From contig SDUX01000077.1 of the NCBI GenBank assembly GCA_008729055.1, forward strand, positions 2,501 through 66,500: a DNA stretch of 64,000 bases, given 5' to 3'. The DNA is from Pyropia haitanensis. Its lineage: Eukaryota; Rhodophyta; Bangiophyceae; Bangiales; Bangiaceae. The notes beneath the pieces were generated by a model. The model made no database searches. It saw only the letters and a list, made by a program, of their open reading frames with translations, and had not been told where the DNA came from. This document shows, piece by piece, positions 9,331 to 21,952 of the stretch; position 1 is the first letter of the stretch, and every line of letters begins with the position of its first letter. The position numbers and the translations under genes are program-made.

Positions 9331-12300
9331 GTGACATTGTGTTTGGCTTTGGGGGGCAAAAAACGCCTAAGTCCCAGGTGCCGTTTTTTATCCCGGGTAG
9401 AGTTGCGTGACCCCCCCAGGGGTAGGAAGGGGTGTCTGGGTGGAAAGGGAGACTGTAGGGGTATGTAATCGAGGTCGGCGGATCGAATGGCGAACTCAGA
9501 TTTCCGAAAAGATCAACTTTTTCATCCCATAGGGACCCTTTGTGTCAAAAAGTGGTCAAAATGGCCGAAAGCGACAAAGTTGGCCCGGCGAGTTTGTCAA
9601 AAGTGAAATCTGAGTAGCGGATCTTGTAGAGGAGACCGAGACGCGTCGCCCTGTGTGGTTTGTTTTGGAATTGGGGACCGTTATTGAGGTGATAGGAGTG
9701 ACATTGTGTTTGGCTGGGGGGCCCCCCAATTTTTATCCCCGGGTCACATTCCGTGACCCCCCCAGGGGTAGGAAGGGGGTGTCTGAGGTGGAAAGGGAGA
9801 CTGTAGGGGTATGTAATCGAGGTCGGCGGATCGAATGGCGAACTCAGATTTCCGAAAAGATCAACTTTTTCATCCCATAGGGAGCCCTTTGTGTCAAAAA
9901 GTGGTCAAAATGGCGGAAATGCGACAAAGTTGGCCCGGCGAGTTTGTCAAAAGTGAAATCTGAGTAGCGGATCTTGTAGAGGAGACCGAGACGCGTCTCC
10001 CTGTGTGGTTTGTTTTGGAATTGGGGACCGTTATTGAGGTGATGGGAGTGACATTGTGTTTGGCTTTGGGGGGCAAAAACGCCTAAGTCCAGGTGCCGTT
10101 TTTTATCCCGGGTAGAGTTGCGTGACCCCCCCAGGGGTAGGAAGGGGGTGTCTGGAGTGGAAAGGGAGACTGTAGGGGTATGTAATCGAGGTCGGCGGAT
10201 CGAATGGCGAACTCAGATTTCCGAAAAGATCAACTTTTTCATCCCATAGGGACCCCTTTGTGTCAAAAAGTGGTCAAAATGGCGGAAATGCGACAAAGTT
10301 GGCCCGGCGAGTTTGTCAAAAGTGAAATCTGAGTAGCGGATCTTGTAGAGGAGACCGAGACGCGTCTCCCTGTGTGGTTTGTTTTGGAATTGGGGACCGT
10401 TATTGAGGTGATAGGAGTGACATTGTGTTTGGCTGGGGGGCCCCCCAATTTTTATCCCCGGGTCACATTCCGTGACCCCCCCAGGGGTAGGAAGGGGGTG
10501 TCTGAGGTGGAAAGGGAGACTGTAGGGGTATGTAATCGAGGTCGGCGGATCGAATGGCGAACTCAGATTTCCGAAAAGATCAACTTTTTCATCCCATAGG
10601 GAGCCCTTTGTGTCAAAAAGTGGTCAAAATGGCCGAAATGCGACAAAGTTGGCCCGGCGAGTTTGTCAAAAGTGAAATCTGAGTAGCGGATCTTGTAGAG
10701 GAGACCGAGACGCGTCTCCCTGTGTGGTTTGTTTTGGAATTGGGGACCGTTATTGAGGTGATGGGAGTGACATTGTGTTTGGCTTTGGGGGGCAAAAAAC
10801 GCCTAAGTCCCAGGTGCCGTTTTTTATCCCCGGGTAGAGTTGCGTGACCCCCCCCAGGGGTAGGAAGGGGGTGTCTGGGGTGGAAAGGGAGACTGTAGGG
10901 GTATGTAATCGAGGTCGGCGGATCGAATGGCGAACTCAGATTTCCGAAAAGATCAACTTTTTCATCCCATAGGGAGCCCTTTGTGTCAAAAAGTGGTCAA
11001 AATGGCCGAAATGCGACAAAGTTGGCCCGGCGAGTTTGTCAAAAGTGAAATCTGAGTAGCGGATCTTGTAGAGGAGACCGAGACGCGTCTCCCTGTGTGG
11101 TTTGTTTTGGAATTGGGGACCGTTATTGAGGTGATGGGAGTGACATTGTGTTTGGCTTTGGGGGGCAAAAACGCCTAAGTCCAGTGCCGTTTTTTATCCC
11201 CGGGTAGAGTTGCGTGACCCCCCCCAGGGGTAGGAAGGGGGTGTCTGAGGTGGAAAGGGAGACTGTAGGGGTATGTAATCGAGGTCGGCGGATCGAATGG
11301 CGAACTCAGATTTCCGAAAAGATCAACTTTTTCATCCCATAGGGAGCCCTTTGTGTCAAAAAGTGGTCAAAATGGCCGAAATGCGACAAAGTTGGCCCGG
11401 CGAGTTTGTCAAAAGTGAAATCTGAGTAGCGGATCTTGTAGAGGAGACCGAGACGCGTCTCCCTGTGTGGTTTGTTTTGGAATTGGTGACCGTTATTGAG
11501 GTGATGGGAGTGACATTGTGTTTGGCTTTGGGGGGCAAAAAACGCCTAAGTCCCAGGTGCCGTTTTTTATCCCCGGGTAGAGTTGCGTGACCCCCCCCCA
11601 GGGGTAGGAAGGGGGTGTCTGGAGTGGAAAGGGAGACTGTAGGGGTATGTAATCGAAGTCGGCGGATCGAATGGCGAACTCAGATTTCCGAAAAGATCAA
11701 CTTTTTCATCCCATAGGGAGCCCTTTGTGTCAAAAAGTGGTCAAAATGGCCGAAAGGCGACAAAGTTGGCCCGGCGAGTTTGTCAAAAGTGAAATCTGAG
11801 TAGCGGATCTTGTAGAGGAGACCGAGACGCGTCGCCCTGTGTGGTTTGTTTTGGAATTGGGGACCGTTATTGAGGTGATAGGAGTGACATTGTGTTTGGC
11901 TGGGGGGGCCCCCCAATTTTTATCCCCGGGTCACATTCCGTGACCCCCCCAGGGGTAGGAAGGGGGTGTCTGAGGTGGAAAGGGAGACTGTAGGGGTATG
12001 TAATCGAGGTCGGCGGATCGAATGGCGAACTCAGATTTCCGAAAAGATCAACTTTTTCATCCCATAGGGAGCCCTTTGTGTCAAAAAGTGGTCAAAATGG
12101 CCGAAATGCGACAAAGTTGGCCCGGCGAGTTTGTCAAAAGTGAAATCTGAGTAGCGGATCTTGTAGAGGAGACCGAGACGCGTCTCCCTGTGTGGTTTGT
12201 TTTGGAATTGGGGACCGTTATTGAGGTGATGGGAGTGACATTGTGTTTGGCTTTGGGGGGCAAAAAACGCCTAAGTCCCAGGTGCCGTTTTTTATCCCCG

Positions 12301-15300
12301 GGTAGAGTTGCGTGACCCCCCCCAGGGGTAGGAAGGGGGTGTCTGGGGTGGAAAGGGAGACTGTAGGGGTATGTAATCGAGGTCGGCGGATCGAATGGCG
12401 AACTCAGATTTCCGAAAAGATCAACTTTTTCATCCCATAGGGAGCCCTTTGTGTCAAAAAGTGGTCAAAATGGCGGAAATGCGACAAAGTTGGCCCGGCG
12501 AGTTTGTCAAAAGTGAAATCTGAGTAGCGGATCTTGTAGAGGAGACCGAGACGCGTCTCCCTGTGTGGTTTGTTTTGGAATTGGGGACCGTTATTGAGGT
12601 GATAGGAGTGACATTGTGTTTGGCTGGGGGGGCCCCCCAATTTTTATCCCCGGGTCACATTCCGTGACCCCCCCAGGGGTAGGAAGGGGGTGTCTGAGGT
12701 GGAAAGGGAGACTGTAGGGGTATGTAATCGAGGTCGGCGGATCGAATGGCGAACTCAGATTTCCGAAAAGATCAACTTTTTCATCCCATAGGGACCCCTT
12801 TGTGTCAAAAAGTGGTCAAAATGGCGGAAATGCGACAAAGTTGGCCCGGCGAGTTTGTCAAAAGTGAAATCTGAGTAGCGGATCTTGTAGAGGAGACCGA
12901 GACGCGTCTCCCTGTGTGGTTTGTTTTGGAATTGGGGACCGTTATTGAGGTGATAGGAGTGACATTGTGTTTGGCTGGGGGGGCCCCCCAATTTTTATCC
13001 CCGGGTCACATTCCGTGACCCCCCCAGGGGTAGGAAGGGGGTGTCTGAGGTGGAAAGGGAGACTGTAGGGGTATGTAATCGAGGTCGGCGGATCGAATGG
13101 CGAACTCAGATTTCCGAAAAGATCAACTTTTTCATCCCATAGGGACCCCTTTGTGTCAAAAAGTGGTCAAAATGGCGGAAATGCGACAAAGTTGGCCCGG
13201 CGAGTTTGTCAAAAGTGAAATCTGAGTAGCGGATCTTGTAGAGGAGACCGAGACGCGTCTCCCTGTGTGGTTTGTTTTGGAATTGGGGACCGTTATTGAG
13301 GTGATGGGAGTGACATTGTGTTTGGCTTTGGGGGGCAAAAAACGCCTAAGTCCCAGGTGCCGTTTTTTATCCCCGGGTAGAGTTGCGTGACCCCCCCCCA
13401 GGGGTAGGAAGGGGGTGTCTGGGGTGGAAAGGGAGACTGTAGGGGTATGTAATCGAGGTCGGCGGATCGAATGGCGAACTCAGATTTCCGAAAAGATCAA
13501 CTTTTTCATCCCATAGGGACCCCTTTGTGTCAAAAAGTGGTCAAAATGGCCGAAATGCGACAAAGTTGGCCCGGCGAGTTTGTCAAAAGTGAAATCTGAG
13601 TAGCGGATCTTGTAGAGGAGACCGAGACGCGTCGCCCTGTGTGGTTTGTTTTGGAATTGGGGACCGTTATTGAGGTGATAGGAGTGACATTGTGTTTGGC
13701 TGGGGGGGCCCCCCAATTTTTATCCCCGGGTCACATTCCGTGACCCCCCCAGGGGTAGGAAGGGGGTGTCTGAGGTGGAAAGGGAGACTGTAGGGGTATG
13801 TAATCGAGGTCGGCGGATCGAATGGCGAACTCAGATTTCCGAAAAGATCAACTTTTTCATCCCATAGGGACCCCTTTGTGTCAAAAAGTGGTCAAAATGG
13901 CGGAAATGCGACAAAGTTGGCCCGGCGAGTTTGTCAAAAGTGAAATCTGAGTAGCGGATCTTGTAGAGGAGACCGAGACGCGTCTCCCTGTGTGGTTTGT
14001 TTTGGAATTGGGGACCGTTATTGAGGTGATGGGAGTGACATTGTGTTTGGCTTTGGGGGGCAAAAAACGCCTAAGTCCCAGGTGCCGTTTTTTATCCCCG
14101 GGTAGAGTTGCGTGACCCCCCCCCAGGGGTAGGAAGGGGGTGTCTGGAGTGGAAAGGGAGACTGTAGGGGTATGTAATCGAGGTCGGCGGATCGAATGGC
14201 GAACTCAGATTTCCGAAAAGATCAACTTTTTCATCCCATAGGGACCCCTTTGTGTCAAAAAGTGGTCAAAATGGCGGAAATGCGACAAAGTTGGCCCGGC
14301 GAGTTTGTCAAAAGTGAAATCTGAGTAGCGGATCTTGTAGAGGAGACCGAGACGCGTCGCCCTGTGTGGTTTGTTTTGGAATTGGGGACCGTTATTGAGG
14401 TGATAGGAGTGACATTGTGTTTGGCTGGGGGGGCCCCCCAATTTTTATCCCCGGGTCACATTCCGTGACCCCCCCAGGGGTAGGAAGGGGGTGTCTGAGG
14501 TGGAAAGGGAGACTGTAGGGGTATGTAATCGAGGTCGGCGGATCGAATGGCGAACTCAGATTTCCGAAAAGATCAACTTTTTCATCCCATAGGGAGCCCT
14601 TTGTGTCAAAAAGTGGTCAAAATGGCCGAAATGCGACAAAGTTGGCCCGGCGAGTTTGTCAAAAGTGAAATCTGAGTAGCGGATCTTGTAGAGGAGACCG
14701 AGACGCGTCTCCCTGTGTGGTTTGTTTTGGAATTGGGGACCGTTATTGAGGTGATGGGAGTGACATTGTGTTTGGCTTTGGGGGGCAAAAAACGCCTAAG
14801 TCCCAGGTGCCGTTTTTTATCCCCGGGTAGAGTTGCGTGACCCCCCCCCAGGGGTAGGAAGGGGGTGTCTGGAGTGGAAAGGGAGACTGTAGGGGTATGT
14901 AATCGAGGTCGGCGGATCGAATGGCGAACTCAGATTTCCGAAAAGATCAACTTTTTCATCCCATAGGGAGCCCTTTGTGTCAAAAAGTGGTCAAAATGGC
15001 CGAAAGGCGACAAAGTTGGCCCGGCGAGTTTGTCAAAAGTGAAATCTGAGTAGCGGATCTTGTAGAGGAGACCGAGACGCGTCGCCCTGTGTGGTTTGTT
15101 TTGGAATTGGGGACCGTTATTGAGGTGATAGGAGTGACATTGTGTTTGGCTGGGGGGGCCCCCCAATTTTTATCCCCGGGTCACATTCCGTGACCCCCCC
15201 AGGGGTAGGAAGGGGGTGTCTGAGGTGGAAAGGGAGACTGTAGGGGTATGTAATCGAGGTCGGCGGATCGAATGGCGAACTCAGATTTCCGAAAAGATCA

Positions 15301-18300
15301 ACTTTTTCATCCCATAGGGAGCCCTTTGTGTCAAAAAGTGGTCAAAATGGCCGAAATGCGACAAAGTTGGCCCGGCGAGTTTGTCAAAAGTGAAATCTGA
15401 GTAGCGGATCTTGTAGAGGAGACCGAGACGCGTCTCCCTGTGTGGTTTGTTTTGGAATTGGTGACCGTTATTGAGGTGATGGGAGTGACATTGTGTTTGG
15501 CTTTGGGGGGCAAAAAACGCCTAAGTCCCAGGTGCCGTTTTTTATCCCCGGGTAGAGTTGCGTGACCCCCCCCCAGGGGTAGGAAGGGGGTGTCTGGAGT
15601 GGAAAGGGAGACTGTAGGGGTATGTAATCGAAGTCGGCGGATCGAATGGCGAACTCAGATTTCCGAAAAGATCAACTTTTTCATCCCATAGGGAGCCCTT
15701 TGTGTCAAAAAGTGGTCAAAATGGCCGAAAGGCGACAAAGTTGGCCCGGCGAGTTTGTCAAAAGTGAAATCTGAGTAGCGGATCTTGTAGAGGAGACCGA
15801 GACGCGTCGCCCTGTGTGGTTTGTTTTGGAATTGGGGACCGTTATTGAGGTGATAGGAGTGACATTGTGTTTGGCTGGGGGGGCCCCCCAATTTTTATCC
15901 CCGGGTCACATTCCGTGACCCCCCCAGGGGTAGGAAGGGGGTGTCTGAGGTGGAAAGGGAGACTGTAGGGGTATGTAATCGAGGTCGGCGGATCGAATGG
16001 CGAACTCAGATTTCCGAAAAGATCAACTTTTTCATCCCATAGGGAGCCCTTTGTGTCAAAAAGTGGTCAAAATGGCCGAAATGCGACAAAGTTGGCCCGG
16101 CGAGTTTGTCAAAAGTGAAATCTGAGTAGCGGATCTTGTAGAGGAGACCGAGACGCGTCTCCCTGTGTGGTTTGTTTTGGAATTGGGGACCGTTATTGAG
16201 GTGATGGGAGTGACATTGTGTTTGGCTTTGGGGGGCAAAAAACGCCTAAGTCCCAGGTGCCGTTTTTTATCCCCGGGTAGAGTTGCGTGACCCCCCCCCA
16301 GGGGTAGGAAGGGGGTGTCTGGGGTGGAAAGGGAGACTGTAGGGGTATGTAATCGAGGTCGGCGGATCGAATGGCGAACTCAGATTTCCGAAAAGATCAA
16401 CTTTTTCATCCCATAGGGAGCCCTTTGTGTCAAAAAGTGGTCAAAATGGCGGAAATGCGACAAAGTTGGCCCGGCGAGTTTGTCAAAAGTGAAATCTGAG
16501 TAGCGGATCTTGTAGAGGAGACCGAGACGCGTCTCCCTGTGTGGTTTGTTTTGGAATTGGGGACCGTTATTGAGGTGATAGGAGTGACATTGTGTTTGGC
16601 TGGGGGGGCCCCCCAATTTTTATCCCCGGGTCACATTCCGTGACCCCCCCAGGGGTAGGAAGGGGGTGTCTGAGGTGGAAAGGGAGACTGTAGGGGTATG
16701 TAATCGAGGTCGGCGGATCGAATGGCGAACTCAGATTTCCGAAAAGATCAACTTTTTCATCCCATAGGGACCCCTTTGTGTCAAAAAGTGGTCAAAATGG
16801 CGGAAATGCGACAAAGTTGGCCCGGCGAGTTTGTCAAAAGTGAAATCTGAGTAGCGGATCTTGTAGAGGAGACCGAGACGCGTCTCCCTGTGTGGTTTGT
16901 TTTGGAATTGGGGACCGTTATTGAGGTGATAGGAGTGACATTGTGTTTGGCTGGGGGGGCCCCCCAATTTTTATCCCCGGGTCACATTCCGTGACCCCCC
17001 CAGGGGTAGGAAGGGGGTGTCTGAGGTGGAAAGGGAGACTGTAGGGGTATGTAATCGAGGTCGGCGGATCGAATGGCGAACTCAGATTTCCGAAAAGATC
17101 AACTTTTTCATCCCATAGGGACCCCTTTGTGTCAAAAAGTGGTCAAAATGGCGGAAATGCGACAAAGTTGGCCCGGCGAGTTTGTCAAAAGTGAAATCTG
17201 AGTAGCGGATCTTGTAGAGGAGACCGAGACGCGTCTCCCTGTGTGGTTTGTTTTGGAATTGGGGACCGTTATTGAGGTGATGGGAGTGACATTGTGTTTG
17301 GCTTTGGGGGGCAAAAAACGCCTAAGTCCCAGGTGCCGTTTTTTATCCCCGGGTAGAGTTGCGTGACCCCCCCCCAGGGGTAGGAAGGGGGTGTCTGGGG
17401 TGGAAAGGGAGACTGTAGGGGTATGTAATCGAGGTCGGCGGATCGAATGGCGAACTCAGATTTCCGAAAAGATCAACTTTTTCATCCCATAGGGACCCCT
17501 TTGTGTCAAAAAGTGGTCAAAATGGCCGAAATGCGACAAAGTTGGCCCGGCGAGTTTGTCAAAAGTGAAATCTGAGTAGCGGATCTTGTAGAGGAGACCG
17601 AGACGCGTCGCCCTGTGTGGTTTGTTTTGGAATTGGGGACCGTTATTGAGGTGATAGGAGTGACATTGTGTTTGGCTGGGGGGCCCCCCAATTTTTATCC
17701 CCGGGTCACATTCCGTGACCCCCCCAGGGGTAGGAAGGGGGTGTCTGAGGTGGAAAGGGAGACTGTAGGGGTATGTAATCGAGGTCGGCGGATCGAATGG
17801 CGAACTCAGATTTCCGAAAAGATCAACTTTTTCATCCCATAGGGACCCCTTTGTGTCAAAAAGTGGTCAAAATGGCGGAAATGCGACAAAGTTGGCCCGG
17901 CGAGTTTGTCAAAAGTGAAATCTGAGTAGCGGATCTTGTAGAGGAGACCGAGACGCGTCTCCCTGTGTGGTTTGTTTTGGAATTGGGGACCGTTATTGAG
18001 GTGATGGGAGTGACATTGTGTTTGGCTTTGGGGGGCAAAAAACGCCTAAGTCCCAGGTGCCGTTTTTTATCCCCGGGTAGAGTTGCGTGACCCCCCCCCA
18101 GGGGTAGGAAGGGGGTGTCTGGGGTGGAAAGGGAGACTGTAGGGGTATGTAATCGAGGTCGGCGGATCGAATGGCGAACTCAGATTTCCGAAAAGATCAA
18201 CTTTTTCATCCCATAGGGACCCCTTTGTGTCAAAAAGTGGTCAAAATGGCCGAAAGGCGACAAAGTTGGCCCGGCGAGTTTGTCAAAAGTGAAATCTGAG

Positions 18301-19600
18301 TAGCGGATCTTGTAGAGGAGACCGAGACGCGTCGCCCTGTGTGGTTTGTTTTGGAATTGGGGACCGTTATTGAGGTGATAGGAGTGACATTGTGTTTGGC
18401 TGGGGGGGCCCCCCAATTTTTATCCCCGGGTCACATTCCGTGACCCCCCCAGGGGTAGGAAGGGGGTGTCTGAGGTGGAAAGGGAGACTGTAGGGGTATG
18501 TAATCGAGGTCGGCGGATCGAATGGCGAACTCAGATTTCCGAAAAGATCAACTTTTTCATCCCATAGGGAGCCCTTTGTGTCAAAAAGTGGTCAAAATGG
18601 CCGAAATGCGACAAAGTTGGCCCGGCGAGTTTGTCAAAAGTGAAATCTGAGTAGCGGATCTTGTAGAGGAGACCGAGACGCGTCTCCCTGTGTGGTTTGT
18701 TTTGGAATTGGGGACCGTTATTGAGGTGATGGGAGTGACATTGTGTTTGGCTTTGGGGGGCAAAAAACGCCTAAGTCCCAGGTGCCGTTTTTTATCCCCG
18801 GGTAGAGTTGCGTGACCCCCCCCCAGGGGTAGGAAGGGGGTGTCTGGAGTGGAAAGGGAGACTGTAGGGGTATGTAATCGAGGTCGGCGGATCGAATGGC
18901 GAACTCAGATTTCCGAAAAGATCAACTTTTTCATCCCATAGGGAGCCCTTTGTGTCAAAAAGTGGTCAAAATGGCCGAAAGGCGACAAAGTTGGCCCGGC
19001 GAGTTTGTCAAAAGTGAAATCTGAGTAGCGGATCTTGTAGAGGAGACCGAGACGCGTCGCCCTGTGTGGTTTGTTTTGGAATTGGGGACCGTTATTGAGG
19101 TGATAGGAGTGACATTGTGTTTGGCTGGGGGGGCCCCCCAATTTTTATCCCCGGGTCACATTCCGTGACCCCCCCAGGGGTAGGAAGGGGGTGTCTGAGG
19201 TGGAAAGGGAGACTGTAGGGGTATGTAATCGAGGTCGGCGGATCGAATGGCGAACTCAGATTTCCGAAAAGATCAACTTTTTCATCCCATAGGGACCCCT
19301 TTGTGTCAAAAAGTGGTCAAAATGGCGGAAATGCGACAAAGTTGGCCCGGCGAGTTTGTCAAAAGTGAAATCTGAGTAGCGGATCTTGTAGAGGAGACCG
19401 AGACGCGTCTCCCTGTGTGGTTTGTTTTGGAATTGGGGACCGTTATTGAGGTGATGGGAGTGACATTGTGTTTGGCTTTGGGGGGCAAAAAACGCCTAAG
19501 TCCCAGGTGCCGTTTTTTATCCCCGGGTAGAGTTGCGTGACCCCCCCCAGGGGTAGGAAGGGGGTGTCTGAGGTGGAAAGGGAGACTGTAGGGGTATCTT
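9330..19600 (-). repeat. A/B satellite array, block II (- orientation)
   Basis: Linker order by position (kb): B 9.72, A 10.07, B 10.44, A 10.79, A 11.17, A 11.54, B 11.91, A 12.26, B 12.63, B 12.99, A 13.34, B 13.71, A 14.06, B 14.43, A 14.79, B 15.16, A 15.51, B 15.88, A 16.24, B 16.61, B 16.96, A 17.31, B 17.69, A 18.04, B 18.41, A 18.76, B 19.14, A 19.49. B-B pairs recur 3.97 kb apart. A second marker, an A variant with ttggtgaccg instead of ttggggaccg, sits near 11.49 and 15.46 kb with the same spacing. The AAA run at 10.8-11.5 kb breaks the pattern. The 15.5-19.6 kb part mirrors block I monomer for monomer. Confidence 0.95.
11655..15630 (-). repeat. One complete higher-order unit (about 3,975 bp)
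   Basis: The unit is bounded by successive copies of a diagnostic variant, gtaatcgaagtcgg in place of gtaatcgaggtcgg, near 11653 and 15629. It holds five A-B dimers plus one extra B (5 x 725 + 351 = 3,976 bp). The same marker recurs near 25661 and 29634 and near 48284, 52251 and 56224, again 3.97 kb apart, and in the + orientation near 9097. This defines the higher-order period independently of the B-B pairs. Confidence 0.88.
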
Positions 19601-19740
19601 ATCGAGCTCCGCGAGGCCATCGGCGGCCCCAGAGGTCGAAAATCGGACGTTTCGGCGGGCTCGGACGGCCTCTCCAGCACCCTCAGAGGTCGCCCGGTCG
19701 ACCATACTAGGCCGACTTTGCAGGATTTCCGGGGCGATTA
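19600..19740 (-). other. Unique junction, copy 2 (inverted)
   Basis: Reverse complement of the block at 4990-5130, starting at tcttatcgagctccgcgagg next to the last satellite monomer and running into the telomere-like tract. It keeps the same order of elements as copy 1, so this side is a true mirror image. Confidence 0.85.
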
Positions 19741-20835
19741 GGCGGGTTAGAGGTGCATTTCGACTCATTAGGGCTGGTTTTTGGCTCATTAGGGGTCGAT
19801 TAGGCGAGGTTTAGGGCGAGTTAACGAAAATTAGTGGGGGGTTAAGATTGCTAAGGTGACTTAGTGGCGATTAGGGGGTGGTTAAGGGTGATTAGAGGTG
19901 GGTTAAGGTGAGTTAAGGGGTCATTAAGGGTGGGTTAAGGGAGGGTTAATGAAAATTAGTGAGGGGTTAAGGTTGCTAAGGGTGGGTTAGGTGGGTTAGG
20001 GGTGACTTAGGCGGGTTAAGGGTGGGTTAAGGGGTGGTTAAGGGTGGGTTAGGTGGGTTAAGGGTGGGTTAAGGGTGGGTTAAGGGCGGGTTAATGAAAA
20101 TTAGTGAGGGGTTAAGGTTGCTAAGGCCACTTAGGGCGGGTTAGGGGGGGGTTAAGGGTGGGTTAATGAAAATTAGTGGGGGGTTAAGGTTGCTAAGGCG
20201 AGTTAGGGCGGGTTAGGGGTGGGTTAGAGGGTGGTTAGGGGTGGGTTAATGAAAATTAGTGAGGGGTTAAGGTTGCTAAGGCCACTTAGGGCGGTAGGGG
20301 GGGGGTGGGTTAATGAAAAGTGGGGGGGGTTGCAACGAGTAGGGTAGGGTGTTAGATGGATGAATGAAAATTAGTGGGGGGTTAAGGTTGCTAGGAAGGG
20401 CGAGTTTGGGGTGATTAGTGTTAGGGTAAGGCGGTTAGGGGCGGTTAGGGGGGTTAGGGCACTTAGGGCGGGTTAATGAAAATTAGGGGGGGGTTAAGGT
20501 TGCTAAGGGCGGGTTAGGCGGGCTAAGGGTCGGTTACGGGCGGGTTAGGGGCGGTTTAGGCGGGTTAACGGTGCGTTAGAGGTCGGTTACGTGAGTTAAG
20601 GGCGGGTTAGGGCCACTTAGGGGTGGTTTAGGGCCGTTTAGGGGGTGGTTAGGGCCACTTAGGGTGGGTTAATGAAAATTACGGAGGGTTAAGGTTGCTA
20701 AGGGTCGATTAGGCCCACTTAAGGTGGGTTAGGGCCAGTTAAGGGACGATTAGGGCCACTTAAGGGTGGGTTAATGAAAATTAGGGAGGGGTTAAGATTG
20801 CTAAGGGACGGTTACGGGTCATTAGAGGGTGGTTA
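19740..20835 (+). repeat. Degenerate telomere-like tract (TTAGGG-type on + strand), copy 2
   Basis: Mirror of the tract at 3350-4990, with words such as gggttaggg, gggttaagg and the block ttaatgaaaattag. Only about 10 AT blocks are present against about 17 in copy 1. The 155-bp dimers are missing where a scrambled stretch occurs at about 20290-20460 (for example gggttgcaacgagtagggta). The two flanks match copy 1 well, so repeat copies were lost or collapsed at the scrambled point. Confidence 0.88.
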
Positions 20836-21511
20836 AGGGGCCTCTGGGGCCCATTAGGGGCTCCCCGTGCCCCATTAGGGCCCCCCGAGGGCTCACTAGG
20901 GGCTCCAAAGGGTGCTCTGACCAGCCCTGGGGAGCCCTTGAGGGCTCCTCCCCGGCATCTGGCATATTCCGGGGTGTGTTTAGGGGCGATTAGCGGGATT
21001 AGGGTCCCCCCCCCCTCTCCAGAGGCCCGTACGGAGGGGGCCCCCCCCTGGAGGGGTCAAACTAGGGGTTTGCCTTTGTCGGAGACGGTGGGCGTGACCC
21101 CCCCCCCCCGGGCTGTATGGGCCCCCCCCCCCCCTGGGAAGTGGTAAAGGGGGGGGGTAACGACTCATCTGCATCCCCGGGTTGGGGTTAAAACGGAAAA
21201 TTAATATTCGGCGGTTGGTGGAGTTTTGTTAGACATGGTGTAGGGAGTCTCTCCCGCCCCCCCCCCCCCCCCCCCCCCTCTCCTCCTCCCCCGACTTGGG
21301 GGGGAAGGGAGAGGCGAGGAAGGGGCGGAGGCACGAAGAGTGCCAAAACCCGCCGTTTCCGACGCCTGGGACGGGGTTTGTTGACATGGACGGGCGGCGT
21401 GACGGTCCCGAGGAGTCCGGGGGTGTCACGCCAAAGTGTCGCCGCGTGTGAGGGGTTACACTACAGTGTTAGAACCGGGTTCACATCGTGGTAGCACTAA
21501 CCGTTCATGAA
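20836..21511 (-). other. GC-rich rDNA spacer, inverted copy
   Basis: Reverse complement of 2674-3350 with small differences in G/C run length: C22 at 21257-21278 against G20 on the left. It runs from the telomere-like tract to the LSU 3' end at 21512. No gene is visible; open frames here arise from homopolymer-rich sequence. Confidence 0.8.
21396..21432 (-). terminator. Inverted copy of the post-LSU hairpin
   Basis: ggcgtgac (21396-21403) and gtcacgcc (21425-21432) form the same 37-nt hairpin as at 2754-2790, at the same distance from the LSU 3' end. The functional assignment is only positional. Confidence 0.3.
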
Positions 21512-21915
21512 ACAAATCGGAGGGACAAGGGCTGTGTCTCAGCTAATCGTAGCAACGAGGCTACTCAAAAGCGTACAACACCCTGTCCCATAAGCAAGTC
21601 GTCTACAAGGGATTTATCTCCCCCATCGAGTAAAATTGGTGGGAAGGCACGCCGTCTTGCTATGTCGGGCAAGACGGCGGGGTTCTATAGTATGATTCTG
21701 GGAGGCAACAAAGGCCGCCCTATGCGTATGCATGTCGGGTTGGGGGAGCAAAGGTTGACGCTTTCCAGCATGGATTCTGGCTTAGAGGCGTTCAGCCATA
21801 ATCCAGCACATGGTAGCTTCGCGCCAACGGCGGTTCCGCCGGGCGCAAAGACCAATTATGTGAACCAACAGTTCCTCTCGTACTGCGTTGGATTACTGTT
21901 GCGACAACGACTCAT

Positions 21916-21952
<37 letters not shown>
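21512..21952 (-). rRNA. LSU rRNA 3'-terminal exon, inverted copy
   Basis: Reverse complement of 2231-2673, 441 nt against 443. The sarcin-ricin loop is at 21871-21884 (gttcctctcgtact on +). The differences I can see are single-base length changes in short homopolymers (in the 3' tail and near 21640), as expected of sequencing or minor variation. The exon begins at 21952, directly next to the same group I intron. Its 3' end points left, towards the other LSU copy. Confidence 0.9.

Noticed and set aside
9653..9880. 75-codon frame on the opposite strand of B monomers (also at 10372, 17615, 37033, 37757, 48465, 54236, 57468)
   Set aside because: It appears only in B monomers whose G run is one base shorter, so it depends on homopolymer length and repeats with the satellite.
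21488..21952. 154-codon frame
   Set aside because: It lies antisense across the LSU rRNA 3' exon; conservation there is due to rRNA.
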